From contig OZ007031.1 in the NCBI GenBank assembly GCA_963931605.1, positions 868,001-932,000 on the forward strand: DNA of 64,000 nt, given 5' to 3'. Positions 1 to 12,929 of the stretch are shown one piece after another (position 1 is the stretch's first letter; every line of letters begins with the position of its first letter). Below the pieces are notes generated by a model that was not told the DNA's origin, made no database searches, and worked only from the letters and a program-made list of their open reading frames with translations. This stretch comes from CALUOB01 sp944322305. GTDB taxonomy: Bacteria; Actinomycetota; Coriobacteriia; Coriobacteriales; Coriobacteriaceae. The position numbers were made by a program, and so were the translations under genes.

Positions 1-1401
1 CGGCCAGCCCTGCGTGGCGAAGGTCCACAGCTGGCTGGAGAACCAGGTGTCCAGCACGTTCTCGTCCTGGTGCACGTGGTGGCCGCCGCACTTGGGGCAC
101 ACGTGCGCGTCCTCCATGAGCGCGTCCTCCCAGCCGCAGTCCTCGCAGTAGAACACCGGGATGCGGTGGCCCCACCACAGCTGGCGCGAGATGCACCAGT
201 CTTTGAGGTTCTCCATCCACGTGAGGTAGCTCTGCTTCCAGCGCTCGGCGTTGAAGCGCACCTTGCCCGAGGTCACCGCCTCGATGGCCGGGCCCTTCAG
301 CTTGTCGACCGCCACGAACCACTGCTCGGAGAGCCACGACTCCAGCGTGGTGTCGCAGCGGTAGCAGTGCATGACGGAGTGGTCGTGGTCCTCCACGTGG
401 TCGAGAAGGCCGTGCTCCTCGAACCACGCCACCACGGCCTCGCGGCACTCGTCGCGCGTCATGCCGGAGAACGCGCCGTAGCCCGGCACCACCACGGCAT
501 GCTCGTCGAAGATGTTGATCTTCTCAAGGCCGTGCGCCTCGCCCATGGCGTAGTCGTTGGGGTCGTGGGCGGGGGTCACCTTCACGAAGCCCGAGCCGAA
601 ACCGGCGTCCACGTGCCAGTCCTCGAAGATGGGGATCTCGCGGTTCACGATGGGCAGCATCACGGTCTTGCCCACGAACGCCGCCTTCTCGGGGTCCTTC
701 GGCGAGACGGCCACGCCGGTGTCGCCGAGCATGGTCTCGGGGCGCGTGGTGGCCACCACGATGTAGTCTTGGCCGTTCACCGGCTCGGTGAGCGGGTAGC
801 GCAGGTGCCACAGGTGTCCGTGCTCCTCGTGGTACTCGGCCTCGTCGTCCGAGATGGCCGTGGTGCAGCTGGGGCACCAGTTCACGATGCGCTTGCCGCG
901 GTAGATGAGCCCGTCGTGGTACCAGTCGCAGAAGACCTTGCGCACCGCCTCGGCGTAGTCGTCGTCCATGGTGAAGCGCTCGCCCTCGAAGTCGACCGAG
1001 CAGCCCATGCGGCGGATCTGGTTCTGGATGATGCCGCCGTACTCGTGCGTCCAGTCCCAGCAGGCGTCGATGAACTTCTCGCGCCCCATCTCAAGACGGT
1101 TCTTGCCCTCCTCCTTGAGTTTCTTGTCCACCTTGGTCTGGGTGGCGATGCCGGCGTGGTCGGTTCCCAGGATCCAGCGCGTGGACTTGCCGGCCATGCG
1201 CGCCTGGCGCACGATGGCGTCCTGGATGGAGTCGTCGAGCGCGTGTCCCATGTGCAGCATGCCGGTGACGTTGGGCGGCGGGATGGTGACCGTGCAGTCG
1301 CCCACGCCGGGGCGACGCCGGTAATAGCCGCCGTCGAGCCACTTCTCAAGGATCGCAGGCTCGGTTGCCTGCGGGTCATATGTCTTGGGCATCTCTTCCA
1401 T
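1..1401 (-). CDS. valS: Valyl-tRNA synthetase, N-terminal part (cut by window edge)
   Basis: Class Ia synthetase that charges tRNA-Val in the cytosol and edits misactivated threonine. The first 467 codons are present; the frame stays open to base 1, so roughly the second half of a usual ~880-residue enzyme lies outside. Visible: PPPNVTGMLHMGH with the HMGH form of the HIGH signature at residues 50-53, the GTDHAGIATQ segment, and the editing-domain TTRPETMLGDT motif. The KMSKS loop is off the window. The ATG at 1401 is chosen because GGAAGG lies 8 bases upstream; an ATG three codons later is possible. It follows tig, clpP and clpX on the same strand, with a hairpin between clpX and valS. Confidence 0.95.
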   Translation of the reverse strand, partial: MEEMPKTYDPQATEPAILEKWLDGGYYRRRPGVGDCTVTIPPPNVTGMLHMGHALDDSIQDAIVRQARMAGKSTRWILGTDHAGIATQTKVDKKLKEEGKNRLEMGREKFIDACWDWTHEYGGIIQNQIRRMGCSVDFEGERFTMDDDYAEAVRKVFCDWYHDGLIYRGKRIVNWCPSCTTAISDDEAEYHEEHGHLWHLRYPLTEPVNGQDYIVVATTRPETMLGDTGVAVSPKDPEKAAFVGKTVMLPIVNREIPIFEDWHVDAGFGSGFVKVTPAHDPNDYAMGEAHGLEKINIFDEHAVVVPGYGAFSGMTRDECREAVVAWFEEHGLLDHVEDHDHSVMHCYRCDTTLESWLSEQWFVAVDKLKGPAIEAVTSGKVRFNAERWKQSYLTWMENLKDWCISRQLWWGHRIPVFYCEDCGWEDALMEDAHVCPKCGGHHVHQDENVLDTWFSSQLWTFATQGWP

Positions 1402-1452
1402 GAGGAGATCCTTCCCTTGGGCGAATATACAAGCTACGAGCATAGCACAGCA

Positions 1453-1478
1453 AAAGGCCCGCTGCTGAGCGGGCCTTT
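1453..1478 (-). terminator. Hairpin terminator after clpX
   Basis: An 11-bp perfect stem (AAAGGCCCGCT and its complement) with a 4-base loop lies between the clpX stop and the valS start. Read leftward it ends in a short T run (CCTTTTG). Placement fits termination or attenuation of the clpX transcript ahead of valS. Confidence 0.75.
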
Positions 1479-1510
1479 CGACGCAATGCGTTAGAAGCAA
1501 ACGGCCGTGT

Positions 1511-2922
<1,412 letters not shown>

Positions 2923-2923
<1 letters not shown>

Positions 2924-3543
2924 TAGCTGTTCTCCTTGCCCGCGTCGCGCGCGGTCATGATGCGGTCGACGATGCCGTAGGCGAGCGTCTCCTCGGCGGT
3001 CATGTAGTGGTCGCGCTCGGTGTCGGCCTGGACCTTCTCGATGGGCTGGCCGGTGCAGTCGGCCAAGATGCCGTTCAGCGTGGCGCGGTTGCGGCGGATC
3101 TCGTCGGCCACGATCTCGATCTCGGTCTGCTGGCCCTGCACGCCGCCGGACGGCTGGTGGATCATGCACATGGAGTGCGGCAGGCAGAAGCGCTTGCCCT
3201 TGGCGCCCGCGGCGAGAAGCACCGCGGCCATGGAGGCGGCCATGCCCACGCAGATGGTGGAGACGTCGGGCTTGATGAAGTTCATGGTGTCGAGAATGGC
3301 CATGCCGGAGTATACCTCGCCGCCGGGCGAGTTGATGTACAGCGAGATGTCCTTCTCGGAATCCTGGCTCTCCAGATGCAGAAGCTGCGCGATCACGAGA
3401 TTGGCCGTAACGGAGTTGATCTCCTCGCCCAAGAAGACGATGCGGTCGTTGAGCAGGCGCGAGTAGATGTCGTAGCTGCGCTCGCCGCGGGGGGTTTGCT
3501 CGATAACGTACGGAACGAGGGCGGCGGTGCTGCGCTGGATCAT
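2923..3543 (-). CDS. clpP: ATP-dependent Clp protease proteolytic subunit ClpP
   Basis: Serine peptidase that forms the tetradecameric proteolytic chamber served by ClpX. 206 residues, normal length. The catalytic triad is visible as Ser104 in GMAASMAA, His129 in MIHQPSGG and Asp178. Substrate-binding strand and handle regions are intact (LYINSPGG at about 68-75). It lies 147 bp after tig and overlaps clpX by one base (TAATG), the classical tig-clpP-clpX order. No second clpP copy is seen in this window. Confidence 0.97.
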
Positions 3544-3690
3544 AGGTTCTCCCTCTCTTTCTTGCCAGACAAAATACGGTGCAGACGCGCCTTGGCCGGC
3601 AGCGGCTGCACCGTACGGACTGTACCCATTGTGTGACGCGGCTAACCGAGAGGTGCCGCGCGGGCGCTCAGCGCGAAGCGGAGGGCGGCC

Positions 3691-5007
3691 TTACTCGGCC
3701 TGGGCCTCCTCGGCGCGCTTGGCGTACTCGTCAACCTCGGTCACCTGGGCGTTGTCGACGAGCCACTCAACGGCCTTGCCGCGCTTGATGGAGTCGCGCA
3801 CGGCCGGGATGCGGCCCTCGGCGGCGAACTGCTTCTTAGAGGCCTCGACGTCCTTCACGCCGGCGTCAGCGAACTCCTTGTCAACGTCCTCGTCGGACAC
3901 CTGGATGTCCAGGTGACGGGCCAGGGCGTCGAGCGCCAGGGACTCGCGGGCAACGTCGTCGGCCTGGCGGTGCAGGTCCTCGATGAATTGATTGGAGTTG
4001 ATGCCGGAGGCCTGCAGCCAGCCGTCGAGCGTCATGCCCTGGGCGGCCAGGTTGGACAGGAAGTTCTGGCCCAGCTCCTGGAAGACGGACTGCGCGTAGT
4101 CCTCGTCGACCTCCTCGAGCTCCAGGCGCTTGGCGAGCTCGGCCACGGCGCGGTTCTCCTTGAGCTGCGGGAGCTTGCCCTTCTTGTCAGCCTCGACCTC
4201 GATCTTGATGGCGTCGCGCATGGCGGCGACGTCGTCGAAGCCGAAGGACTCCTTGGCGAACTCGTCAGTGAGCTCGGGCACGTTGCGGGTGCGGATGGAG
4301 GTGACGGTCACCTTGACGGCGGCCTCGGGGGCCTCCTCGCCCTCGGGGGTCTCGGGCGTCCAGGAGATCTCCTTGGTCTCGCCCTTCTTCATGCCCACGA
4401 GCGCTTCGTCAACGGGCTTGGGCAGGTTGCCGGAGCCCACGGAGATCATGCGGCCCTTGTTGGCCAGCGCCTCGGCGTTCTTCACGTTCTCGATCTCGGC
4501 GTTCACGATGTCGCCGTTCTCGACGCCGCGGTCATCCTCGACCTCGTCGAAGGTGGTGTGGTAGCCCATGAGCATGTCGACCTGGGCGTTGATCTCGGCC
4601 TCGGTGGCCTCGGCCGGGGGCATCTCGATCGCAACGGGATCGTAGGAGCTGAGCTCGGCGGTGGGGCGGAGCTTGTACTCCATCTGGAAGGTGTAGTCCT
4701 CGCCGTCCTTGACGATCTGGACGTCCTTCACGTCACCGTTCTTGACCGGGACGATGTCCAGCTCGTTCAGGACCAGGGGCTCGTTTTTGTCGAGCAGCTC
4801 GTTGGTGGCCTGGCCGAGCACGAACTCCTTGCCGAGCGCGGCGTCGATAACCGGGCGCGGGGCGCGGCCCTTGCGGAAGCCCTGGAAGCGATACTTGGAG
4901 GCGGCCTCCTTGTACGCCTTCTTGATGGCAGCGTCGACGTCTGCGGCGGGGATGGTCACCGTGGCGGTGAGCTTGCTGTCCTGGACGTCAGAAGCGGTGA
5001 TGTTCAA
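3691..5007 (-). CDS. tig: Trigger factor, ribosome-associated chaperone
   Basis: Ribosome-bound chaperone and peptidyl-prolyl isomerase acting on nascent chains. 438 residues with the N-terminal ribosome-binding domain (FRKGRAPRPVI at about 45-55 is the family signature loop), a central FKBP-like domain (about 150-240) and the helical C-terminal chaperone domain. The start is a TTG at 5007: GAGGAGG lies 4 bases upstream and the first residues MNITASD fit the family. First gene of the leftward clp run; the tail is rich in Glu/Ala, as usual. Confidence 0.95.
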   Translation of the reverse strand: MNITASDVQDSKLTATVTIPAADVDAAIKKAYKEAASKYRFQGFRKGRAPRPVIDAALGKEFVLGQATNELLDKNEPLVLNELDIVPVKNGDVKDVQIVKDGEDYTFQMEYKLRPTAELSSYDPVAIEMPPAEATEAEINAQVDMLMGYHTTFDEVEDDRGVENGDIVNAEIENVKNAEALANKGRMISVGSGNLPKPVDEALVGMKKGETKEISWTPETPEGEEAPEAAVKVTVTSIRTRNVPELTDEFAKESFGFDDVAAMRDAIKIEVEADKKGKLPQLKENRAVAELAKRLELEEVDEDYAQSVFQELGQNFLSNLAAQGMTLDGWLQASGINSNQFIEDLHRQADDVARESLALDALARHLDIQVSDEDVDKEFADAGVKDVEASKKQFAAEGRIPAVRDSIKRGKAVEWLVDNAQVTEVDEYAKRAEEAQAE

Positions 5008-5101
5008 CGTTCCTCCTCATTGTGCGGCACGGCGCGGATGCGCCGTGATGACCCTGAGCAGCGCTGGCGCTGGGGTGGCCGGCACGGCTGCAGCATGGCT
5101 G

Positions 5102-5185
5102 TGGTGCGGGCGAAAGGACTCGAACCTTCACGGGAATCCCGCCAGGACCTAAACCTGGTGCGTCTACCAATTCCGCCACGCCCGC
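5102..5185 (-). tRNA. tRNA-Leu (anticodon TAG)
   Basis: 84-nt cloverleaf on the minus strand with a 7-bp acceptor stem (GCGGGCG/CGCCCGC), a long variable arm typical of class II tRNAs, anticodon loop TTTAGGT, T loop TTCGAGTCC and an encoded CCA end. Reads CUA codons. Confidence 0.97.
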
Positions 5186-5205
5186 ATACTGGCCATAGCT
5201 TGTAA

Positions 5206-5214
5206 ATCATAGCA
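5206..5214 (-). promoter_or_regulatory. Extended -10 promoter for tRNA-Leu
   Basis: TGCTATGAT on the minus strand, 21 bases before the tRNA 5' end. No good -35 box is seen at the usual distance, so this would be an extended -10 promoter. Confidence 0.5.
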
Positions 5215-5572
5215 AAAACCCGCGCGAATGCACGGGAAAAGCACGTGGTTGGCGAAGCATCACAAAAAAGAACGCCGCAGCTGCTTCGCCATAGCATCCG
5301 GGCGCTCTAAAGGGAGGTGGTACCGGTGTCCTCCGGCACCATGGTTAGCCTACCCGCTTTGCGTGAAACGGCGGAGCGTCTGCGCAGACGTCCACACCGT
5401 TTTCGCGGATCCTGCACGAAACGTGCACGAACGCGTTTCAGCACACCTGAAGGCTTCTCATTTTCAGTTTTATATAAGGCGATCTGACACATTTCCAACA
5501 CCTCGCACATCGACCGTTTCCGCTTATGCCAACCAGGTCGCTCGCAGCACACAAGCGTGCTAGGCTCCAGAC
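5215..5572. other. Non-coding stretch with one hairpin
   Basis: 358 bp between tRNA-Leu and the next gene. It holds a perfect 9-bp hairpin (GGCGAAGCA at 5251-5259 with TGCTTCGCC at 5282-5290) and an AT-richer stretch at about 5455-5490 (TTTTATATAAGG) that could carry the promoter of the gene at 5573. No convincing protein is seen here. Confidence 0.4.
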
Positions 5573-6589
5573 ATGAAGTGCTTTGTTGCGTCACATACCA
5601 CCACCCTCCGCGCCATCCGCTTCACCCGGCGCCGGTTCTACCTCCTGCCGTGGCGCGAGGTCGAGGCCGCCGAGCAGCAGGACGCTCTCCGCGCTTGCTC
5701 GGCCGGCGCGCGCACGCTGGACTGGGATCTCCTCGCATGCAGCGGCCTGGTCGGTGACGACGCCCCGGCGGCGCATGCGCTGGTTGCGGCCGCCGGCAAG
5801 CGGAGGAGGAGCTCCCGCGTCTGTTGCCACGTCGCCCCCGCGTCGCTCCCCTCGCGCTCGCTGCTTCACGTGCGCGCCGACCTCTACACCGCCTCGCCGG
5901 CGCTTTGCTGCCTGCAGTTTGCCGAGGCGCACTCGCTGATCCAAACGCTCGCCTTGGTCATGGAGCTGTGCGGCACGTTCACCATGTTTGAAGCGCCCAG
6001 GGACAAGGCAGAAAAGGAAGAGGGCGGCTACTGCGAGGCAGAGCGGGCCCTTACGCTCAACGAGCTCAACGCCTATCTTGCCCGTGCTGCAAAGACGCGC
6101 GGCGCCGCGAAGACCCGCCGCGCATTGCGCTACGCGCTCGAGGGCGCGCGCTCCCCCATGGAAGCTATCATGGCGGCCCAGTACCATCTGCCGTTCTCGC
6201 TCGGGGGATTCGGGTGCCGCACCATGTGGCTCAACCATCGGCTCCCCTTTACGCGGCGGGCGCAGGCGGCATCGGGCATGCCCTACGCCGTATGCGACGC
6301 CTACCTCCCCGCCGCGCGCATCGACCTCGAGTACAACAGCGGGCATCACGACGGTCGCGGCGCGCGGCTGCACGACGAGAGGCGCTCGGCGGGAATGAGC
6401 GCGCTGGGCGTTCAGACCATCGTCATCAACGACGAGCAGCTGAGGAACGTCGAGGCGCTCGAGGCGATTGCGCAGACGATTTACCGACGTGCAGGCAAAC
6501 GCTTTCAGAACCGCACAAAAGGCTCCGCCGTAAAACAGCTTGCCCTGCTAAACGAGCTGCGCGTGTGTTTCGGCCTCAAACCGTGCTAG
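5573..6589 (+). CDS. Hypothetical protein with restriction-nuclease-like (PD-(D/E)XK / DUF559-type) C-terminus
   Basis: 338 residues. The C-terminal third looks like the Vsr/DUF559 nuclease fold: a conserved Glu (E197 in SPMEA), D242 in VCDAYLP, then D251-x-E253 in IDLEYNSGHHD and a following VQTIVIND strand. The N-terminal half has no assignable domain but a pattern (HVRADLYTASPALCCLQFA) I associate with a paralogous family common in Coriobacteriia, sometimes linked to abortive-infection-type antitoxins. Function unknown; nuclease activity is inferred, not shown. The start has only a weak AGG upstream. It is a single gene, with a mobile-looking inverted-repeat element 23 bp after its stop. 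Confidence 0.7.
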   Translation: MKCFVASHTTTLRAIRFTRRRFYLLPWREVEAAEQQDALRACSAGARTLDWDLLACSGLVGDDAPAAHALVAAAGKRRRSSRVCCHVAPASLPSRSLLHVRADLYTASPALCCLQFAEAHSLIQTLALVMELCGTFTMFEAPRDKAEKEEGGYCEAERALTLNELNAYLARAAKTRGAAKTRRALRYALEGARSPMEAIMAAQYHLPFSLGGFGCRTMWLNHRLPFTRRAQAASGMPYAVCDAYLPAARIDLEYNSGHHDGRGARLHDERRSAGMSALGVQTIVINDEQLRNVEALEAIAQTIYRRAGKRFQNRTKGSAVKQLALLNELRVCFGLKPC

Positions 6590-6612
6590 GCGCGCTTGAG
6601 GCATCGCGTATT

Positions 6613-6792
6613 TGTGCAAATATTCGAGCTATGGACGATTCGATAACGTGTTGAAAAAACGATGTCGCTCAGAACGTCTCTTTTATGCATTCGGTCTATT
6701 GTTTTACCAGATAATTAGCGTTTTTATTCATTTTGATCAAGGTGCTCATTTTGCTGAACTTCAGAATCGTTCATAACTCGAATATTTGCACA
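6613..6792. mobile_element. MITE-like inverted-repeat element, copy 1
   Basis: 180 bp, AT-rich against its surroundings. Ends are 29-bp inverted repeats (6613-6641 and 6764-6792) beginning TGTGCAAATATTCGAG and ending ACGATTC, with two mismatches. The interior holds GTTTTACCAGAT at 6701-6712, also present in the second copy at 19908-20089. No ORF and no clear target duplication. Probably a non-autonomous transposable element or intergenic repeat. Confidence 0.75.
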
Positions 6793-6885
6793 CAAGGGTT
6801 GCGCACAGGCCCGCCCCAAGCGACGGCGAGCGGGTTTCAGCAGACGCCAACCGCCTCGCCAAGGTAAAACGGGTCAGACGCGGCG

Positions 6886-6917
6886 CAAAAAAGGGCATGG
6901 CCTTGTCGGCCATGCCC
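6886..6917 (-). terminator. Intrinsic terminator of the molybdenum hydroxylase operon
   Basis: 10-bp perfect stem GGGCATGGCC/GGCCATGCCC with a 5-base loop, followed on the minus strand by TTTTTT. It lies about 130 bp past the stop of the molybdopterin subunit gene. Confidence 0.85.
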
Positions 6918-7048
6918 AAGCAGCTACCGAGAGTGCGGAGGGGCGATGGTGCGTGTCCGCGCTGCCGTGACGCCCGCTCGGCAGCGCTGGGCAAACGCCG
7001 TGCGCACGCCCCTTACGCGCAGGCACGCATCGAAGCGGCGCGGCCGGA

Positions 7049-9488
<2,440 letters not shown>

Positions 9489-9499
<11 letters not shown>

Positions 9500-10061
9500 G
9501 GGTGGGCACCTCCTTTGCGGGGGCGGCCGGAACGGGAGCAGGCCGGGCGGCGGTGCCGGCGGCGGCAGGGCCCGAAACGCCCGCGGCACCGGGCCAGGCG
9601 CCCGGGTCGGGACAGCCAAGATAGCGCTTGATGGCGCGCATCTGGCTCATGTAGCCCGTGCAGCGGCAGAGGTTGCCGGCCAAGAAGCGGCGGATCTCCT
9701 CGTCTGCGGGCACGCGGCCGGCAAGCTCGCGCTCGAAGGCGAGCACGTTCATCACCAGGCCGGGCGAGCAGAAGCCGCACTGCTCGGCGCCCTGCTCGGC
9801 AAGGCAGCGGGCCAAGCGGGCGGACTGATCCTGCAGGCCCTCCAGCGTGGTCACAGAGCGACCGTCCGCGCGCACGGCGAGCACCGCGCAGGAAAGCACC
9901 GGCGCGTCGTCGAGCCACACGGTGCACAGGCCGCAGTTGGTGGTCTCGCAGCCGCACTTCACGCTCTTGCAGCCGTGGGCGCGCAGAAACTCGTACAGGG
10001 TGGTGTCGGGCGTCACGTCGTCGGTAACGGGCGCGCCGTTAAGGGTCACGGTTACGTTCAC
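9489..10061 (-). CDS. Molybdenum hydroxylase, 2Fe-2S subunit
   Basis: 190 residues; carries two [2Fe-2S] clusters that relay electrons from the Mo site. The plant-ferredoxin-type cluster motif (CGCETTNCGLC, then a further Cys) is at about 36-60 and the helical-domain cluster (CGFC and CRC) at about 95-132. The last 35 residues are a Pro/Ala-rich tail that is not part of the fold. Start is GTG at 10061, overlapping the FAD-subunit stop as GTGA; the C-terminus overlaps the Mo subunit by 11 bp. Tight coupling implies fixed stoichiometry. Confidence 0.95.
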
Positions 10062-10888
10062 AGGCTCTCCCCCTTCGCAGCCGCGGCGGAAGCCGCCTTT
10101 TCAATGGCGCGGCGCACGAGCACGCCGGCCACGTGGCGGCGGTAGCGCTCGCTCGCCCACATGTTGCCCGAGAACGGCAGCGCCTGCGCGGCTGCGCAGG
10201 CAGCGTCGACCTCGGCGGGCGCGGGCTGTGGGGAAAGAGCTCCACCCGTCACCAGGCGCGGCCGGCCGGGGCGCGCGCCCACGGCCACGCGCCAGGCGCC
10301 AGCGGCCGTACACGCCGCGCAGGCGTTTACCACGGGAAAGTCGGTCGACTGATTGCGCACGGCCTGGTAGGAAGCCGCAACGGGACCCGCCGGCACAACC
10401 ACGTGGGTGAGCACGTCGCGCACGCGGCCCGGCTGGGCGAGGAAGGCCTCCAGCGGCAGGCGCCCCGCGCCGACAAGCTCCACGTGGGCGCCCAGCGCAA
10501 GCAGCGCGCAGCACACGTCCGAGAAGCCGAAGCGCCCGGCGACGCTGCCGCCCACGGTGGCGACGTTGCGAAACTGCACGCCCACGATGTCGCGCACCGC
10601 GCGGGCGAGAAGCCCGTCGGTGGCGGCTGCGAGGCGCTGGTCGGTCTCGACCCGGCGCAGGGTCACGTACGCGCCCAGGCGCAGCGCACGGCCGAACACC
10701 GGGTCGTCCGCGACCTCCTCGATAGCGTCGAGGCCAAGGCCGGCCAAGTCGATGGCCACGGGGATCGTGCCGGACCCCAGCCTGAGCCATGCGCCGCCGC
10801 CGAGCACGCAGGCGCGCCGGTTTTTCTGCACGAGCTCGTACGCCTCTCGCACGCTGCCCGCGCGCACGTACCTTCCAATGGAAAGCAT
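10058..10888 (-). CDS. Molybdenum hydroxylase, FAD-binding subunit
   Basis: 276 residues, CoxM/XdhB-type flavoprotein that takes electrons from the 2Fe-2S subunit and hands them to NAD or another acceptor. An FAD-binding domain spans about 1-165 (LGGGAWLR pyrophosphate loop; TVGGSVAG motif) and a CO dehydrogenase flavoprotein C-terminal domain follows. Start ATG 10888 is preceded by GGGGAGGG at 3 bases; an ATG 26 bases upstream is a weaker alternative. First gene of the hydroxylase operon, with the -10-like box at 10924 in front. Confidence 0.9.
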   Translation of the reverse strand: MLSIGRYVRAGSVREAYELVQKNRRACVLGGGAWLRLGSGTIPVAIDLAGLGLDAIEEVADDPVFGRALRLGAYVTLRRVETDQRLAAATDGLLARAVRDIVGVQFRNVATVGGSVAGRFGFSDVCCALLALGAHVELVGAGRLPLEAFLAQPGRVRDVLTHVVVPAGPVAASYQAVRNQSTDFPVVNACAACTAAGAWRVAVGARPGRPRLVTGGALSPQPAPAEVDAACAAAQALPFSGNMWASERYRRHVAGVLVRRAIEKAASAAAAKGESL

Positions 10889-10923
10889 CTTCCCTCCCCG
10901 GTGGATAGCTTGCATGCGTCCAG

Positions 10924-10929
10924 TGTATA
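10924..10929 (-). promoter_or_regulatory. Putative -10 box of the molybdenum hydroxylase operon
   Basis: Minus strand CCCTATACACTGG, 36 bp before the ATG of the FAD subunit. The same context, CCCTATACAATGG, precedes the purine permease gene at 18589. The -35 region is weak. Confidence 0.4.
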
Positions 10930-11048
10930 GGGTGGGCGCGCGGGCGCAAAGGGTCGCACGCCGCCGCGCACGAAAAAGGTGGGGCGAGCGGGCCGTATGG
11001 CAACAGCGGCCTTCGGCGCCGGGGCGCCGCCAGGGGATCTGCGGCATG

Positions 11049-11078
11049 AAAAAGGGGCCGCAGCGTGCGCTGCGACCC
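11049..11078 (-). terminator. Intrinsic terminator after gdhA
   Basis: On the minus strand a GC-rich inverted repeat (GGGTCGCAGCG with CGCTGCGGCCC, one G-T pair) is followed by CTTTTT. It lies 54 bp past the gdhA stop. Confidence 0.75.
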
Positions 11079-11131
11079 TCTCGGCCTAGCTTGGAAATCC
11101 GGCGTACCGAACGCCGGGCATTTTTAAAGCG

Positions 11132-12487
11132 CTAGCACACGCCCTGGGCCATCATGGCGTCGGCCACCTTCAGGAAGCCGGCGATGTTGGCGCCCATCAC
11201 GAAGTTGCCCTCGTGGCCGTAGGTGCGGGCGGTGTCGTCCACGTTGTGGAACATGCCGCGCATGAGCTCCTCGAGCTTGCCGTCGACCTCCTCGAACGTC
11301 CACGAGAGGTGCTCGGCGTTCTGGCTCATCTCCAGGCCGGACACCAGCACGCCGCCGGCGTTGGCCGCCTTGCCGGGCATGAAGGCAACGCCGTGCTCCA
11401 TGAGGTAGGCGGTGGCGTCAAGCGTGGTGGGCATGTTGGCGCCCTCACCCACGACCTTGCAGCCGTTGGCCACGAGCGCCTCGGCGTCCTCGAGCGTCAG
11501 CGTGTTCTCGCGGGCGCAGGGCAGCGCGATGTCGCAGGGAAGCTGCCACACGCCGCGGCCGTCCTCGGCGTGCCACGTGGCGCCGGGGCGCGCGTCAACG
11601 TACAGAGCCAGGCTCACGCCCTTGTCGTGACCGGAGCGCTTCTTGTTGTAGATGTCCTCGAGCACCTGGTAGTCGATGCCCTCGGGATCCTCGACCCAGC
11701 CCTTGGTGTCGGAGCAGGCAACGACGGTGCCGCCGAGCTGCGCCACCTTCTGGATGGCGTAGATGGCCACGTTGCCCGAGCCGTGCACAACGACCTTCTT
11801 GCCCTCGAAGGAGTCGCCCTGGCTCTTGAGGTACTCGTCAACGAAGTACACCAGACCGTAGCCGGTGGCCTCGGTGCGCGCCAGCGAGCCGCCGAAGGTG
11901 AGGCCCTTGCCGGTGAGCACGCCCGACCACTCGTTGCGCAGGCGCTTGTACTGGCCGAACAGGTAGCCGATCTCGCGGCCGCCCACGCCCAGGTCGCCGG
12001 CCGGCACGTCGGTGTTGGGGCCGATGTGGCGCGAGAGCTCGGTCATGAAGCTCTGGCAGAACGCCATGATCTCGCGGTTGGACTTGCCCTTGGGGTCGAA
12101 GTCCGAGCCGCCCTTGCCGCCGCCCATGGGCAGGGTGGTCAGCGCGTTCTTGAAGATCTGCTCGAAGCCCAAGAACTTGAGCATGCCCAGCGTCACCGTG
12201 GGGTTGAAGCGCAGGCCGCCCTTGTACGGGCCGATGGCGCTGTTGAACTCCACGCGGTAGCCGCGGTTGACCTGCACCTTGCCCTCGTCGTCGGTCCACG
12301 GCACGCGGAACATCACCACGCGCTCTGGCTCGACCAGGCGCTCGAGCAGCGAGGCCTCCTGGTACTCGGGATGCGCCTCGACGGCGGGCTCGATGGTCTC
12401 GAGCACCTCGGTCGCGGCCTGGATAAACTCGGGCTGGTCGGCGTAACGCTCTTTGAGCGCGTCGATAACGTTCTGGCAGTAGCTCAT
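11132..12487 (-). CDS. gdhA: NADP-type glutamate dehydrogenase
   Basis: Interconverts 2-oxoglutarate plus ammonia and glutamate; main ammonia assimilation or glutamate catabolism step in the cytosol. 451 residues, the usual length of the hexameric ~450-residue class. Visible: the catalytic segment PMGGGKGGSDFDPKGKS with its active Lys, DVPAGDLGVGGREIGY, and the Rossmann motif VVHGSGNVA. The ATG at 12487 has GGGAGGA 6 bases upstream. Single gene with its own terminator. It sits inside the otherwise purine/selenium-related region; no functional tie is evident beyond nitrogen metabolism. Confidence 0.95.
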   Translation of the reverse strand: MSYCQNVIDALKERYADQPEFIQAATEVLETIEPAVEAHPEYQEASLLERLVEPERVVMFRVPWTDDEGKVQVNRGYRVEFNSAIGPYKGGLRFNPTVTLGMLKFLGFEQIFKNALTTLPMGGGKGGSDFDPKGKSNREIMAFCQSFMTELSRHIGPNTDVPAGDLGVGGREIGYLFGQYKRLRNEWSGVLTGKGLTFGGSLARTEATGYGLVYFVDEYLKSQGDSFEGKKVVVHGSGNVAIYAIQKVAQLGGTVVACSDTKGWVEDPEGIDYQVLEDIYNKKRSGHDKGVSLALYVDARPGATWHAEDGRGVWQLPCDIALPCARENTLTLEDAEALVANGCKVVGEGANMPTTLDATAYLMEHGVAFMPGKAANAGGVLVSGLEMSQNAEHLSWTFEEVDGKLEELMRGMFHNVDDTARTYGHEGNFVMGANIAGFLKVADAMMAQGVC

Positions 12488-12700
12488 GCAGGGTCCTCCC
12501 ACTCGTGACAACGCGTTGCCGCTCAGTAAACGGCAGATTTCTAAAACGTAACAAAGATAGACATGGCGTGTGAACGAGCCGTGGCGGCCCGCCCGATTTA
12601 ATCATTTCGCAACAGGTGAGAAACGAAGTGGAGATGACGGCGCAACGCGGAAACCTGGCCCTGCGGCGCGCAATCGGGCAACGGGTGTGGCGGCACGGTT

Positions 12701-12871
12701 CTTCTCGCCCGCCGCAAGCGGCGCGGGGGCAGCGATCGCGGCATGCGCCGGTTGCGCATCTCTTCTCGCCCGGCGCGGGGCAGCGCTCCCGGCACGCTTC
12801 GGTTGCGCATCTCTTCTCGCCCGCCGCAAGCAGCGCGCTCCCGGCACGCTTCGGTTGCGCATCCCTTCTCG
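12701..12871. repeat. Tandem repeat upstream of gdhA
   Basis: Imperfect direct repeat of 51-61 bp. The phrase CTTCTCG recurs at 12701, 12762, 12813 and 12865, with GGTTGCGCATC closing each unit. It occupies the non-coding stretch between gdhA (minus) and the tRNA pair (plus). The short frames across it look like by-products of GC content. Confidence 0.7.
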
Positions 12872-12929
12872 GCCGCGTTTTGCATACCGATGCATAACCG
12901 CAACCTTTCTACCTGCGATAACAGCAGAG

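Noticed and set aside
5311..5340. T-box-like phrase GGTGGTACCG upstream of the nuclease-like gene
   Set aside because: No specifier stem or downstream aminoacyl-tRNA or amino-acid gene in that direction, and the following bases do not form the usual terminator/antiterminator pair.
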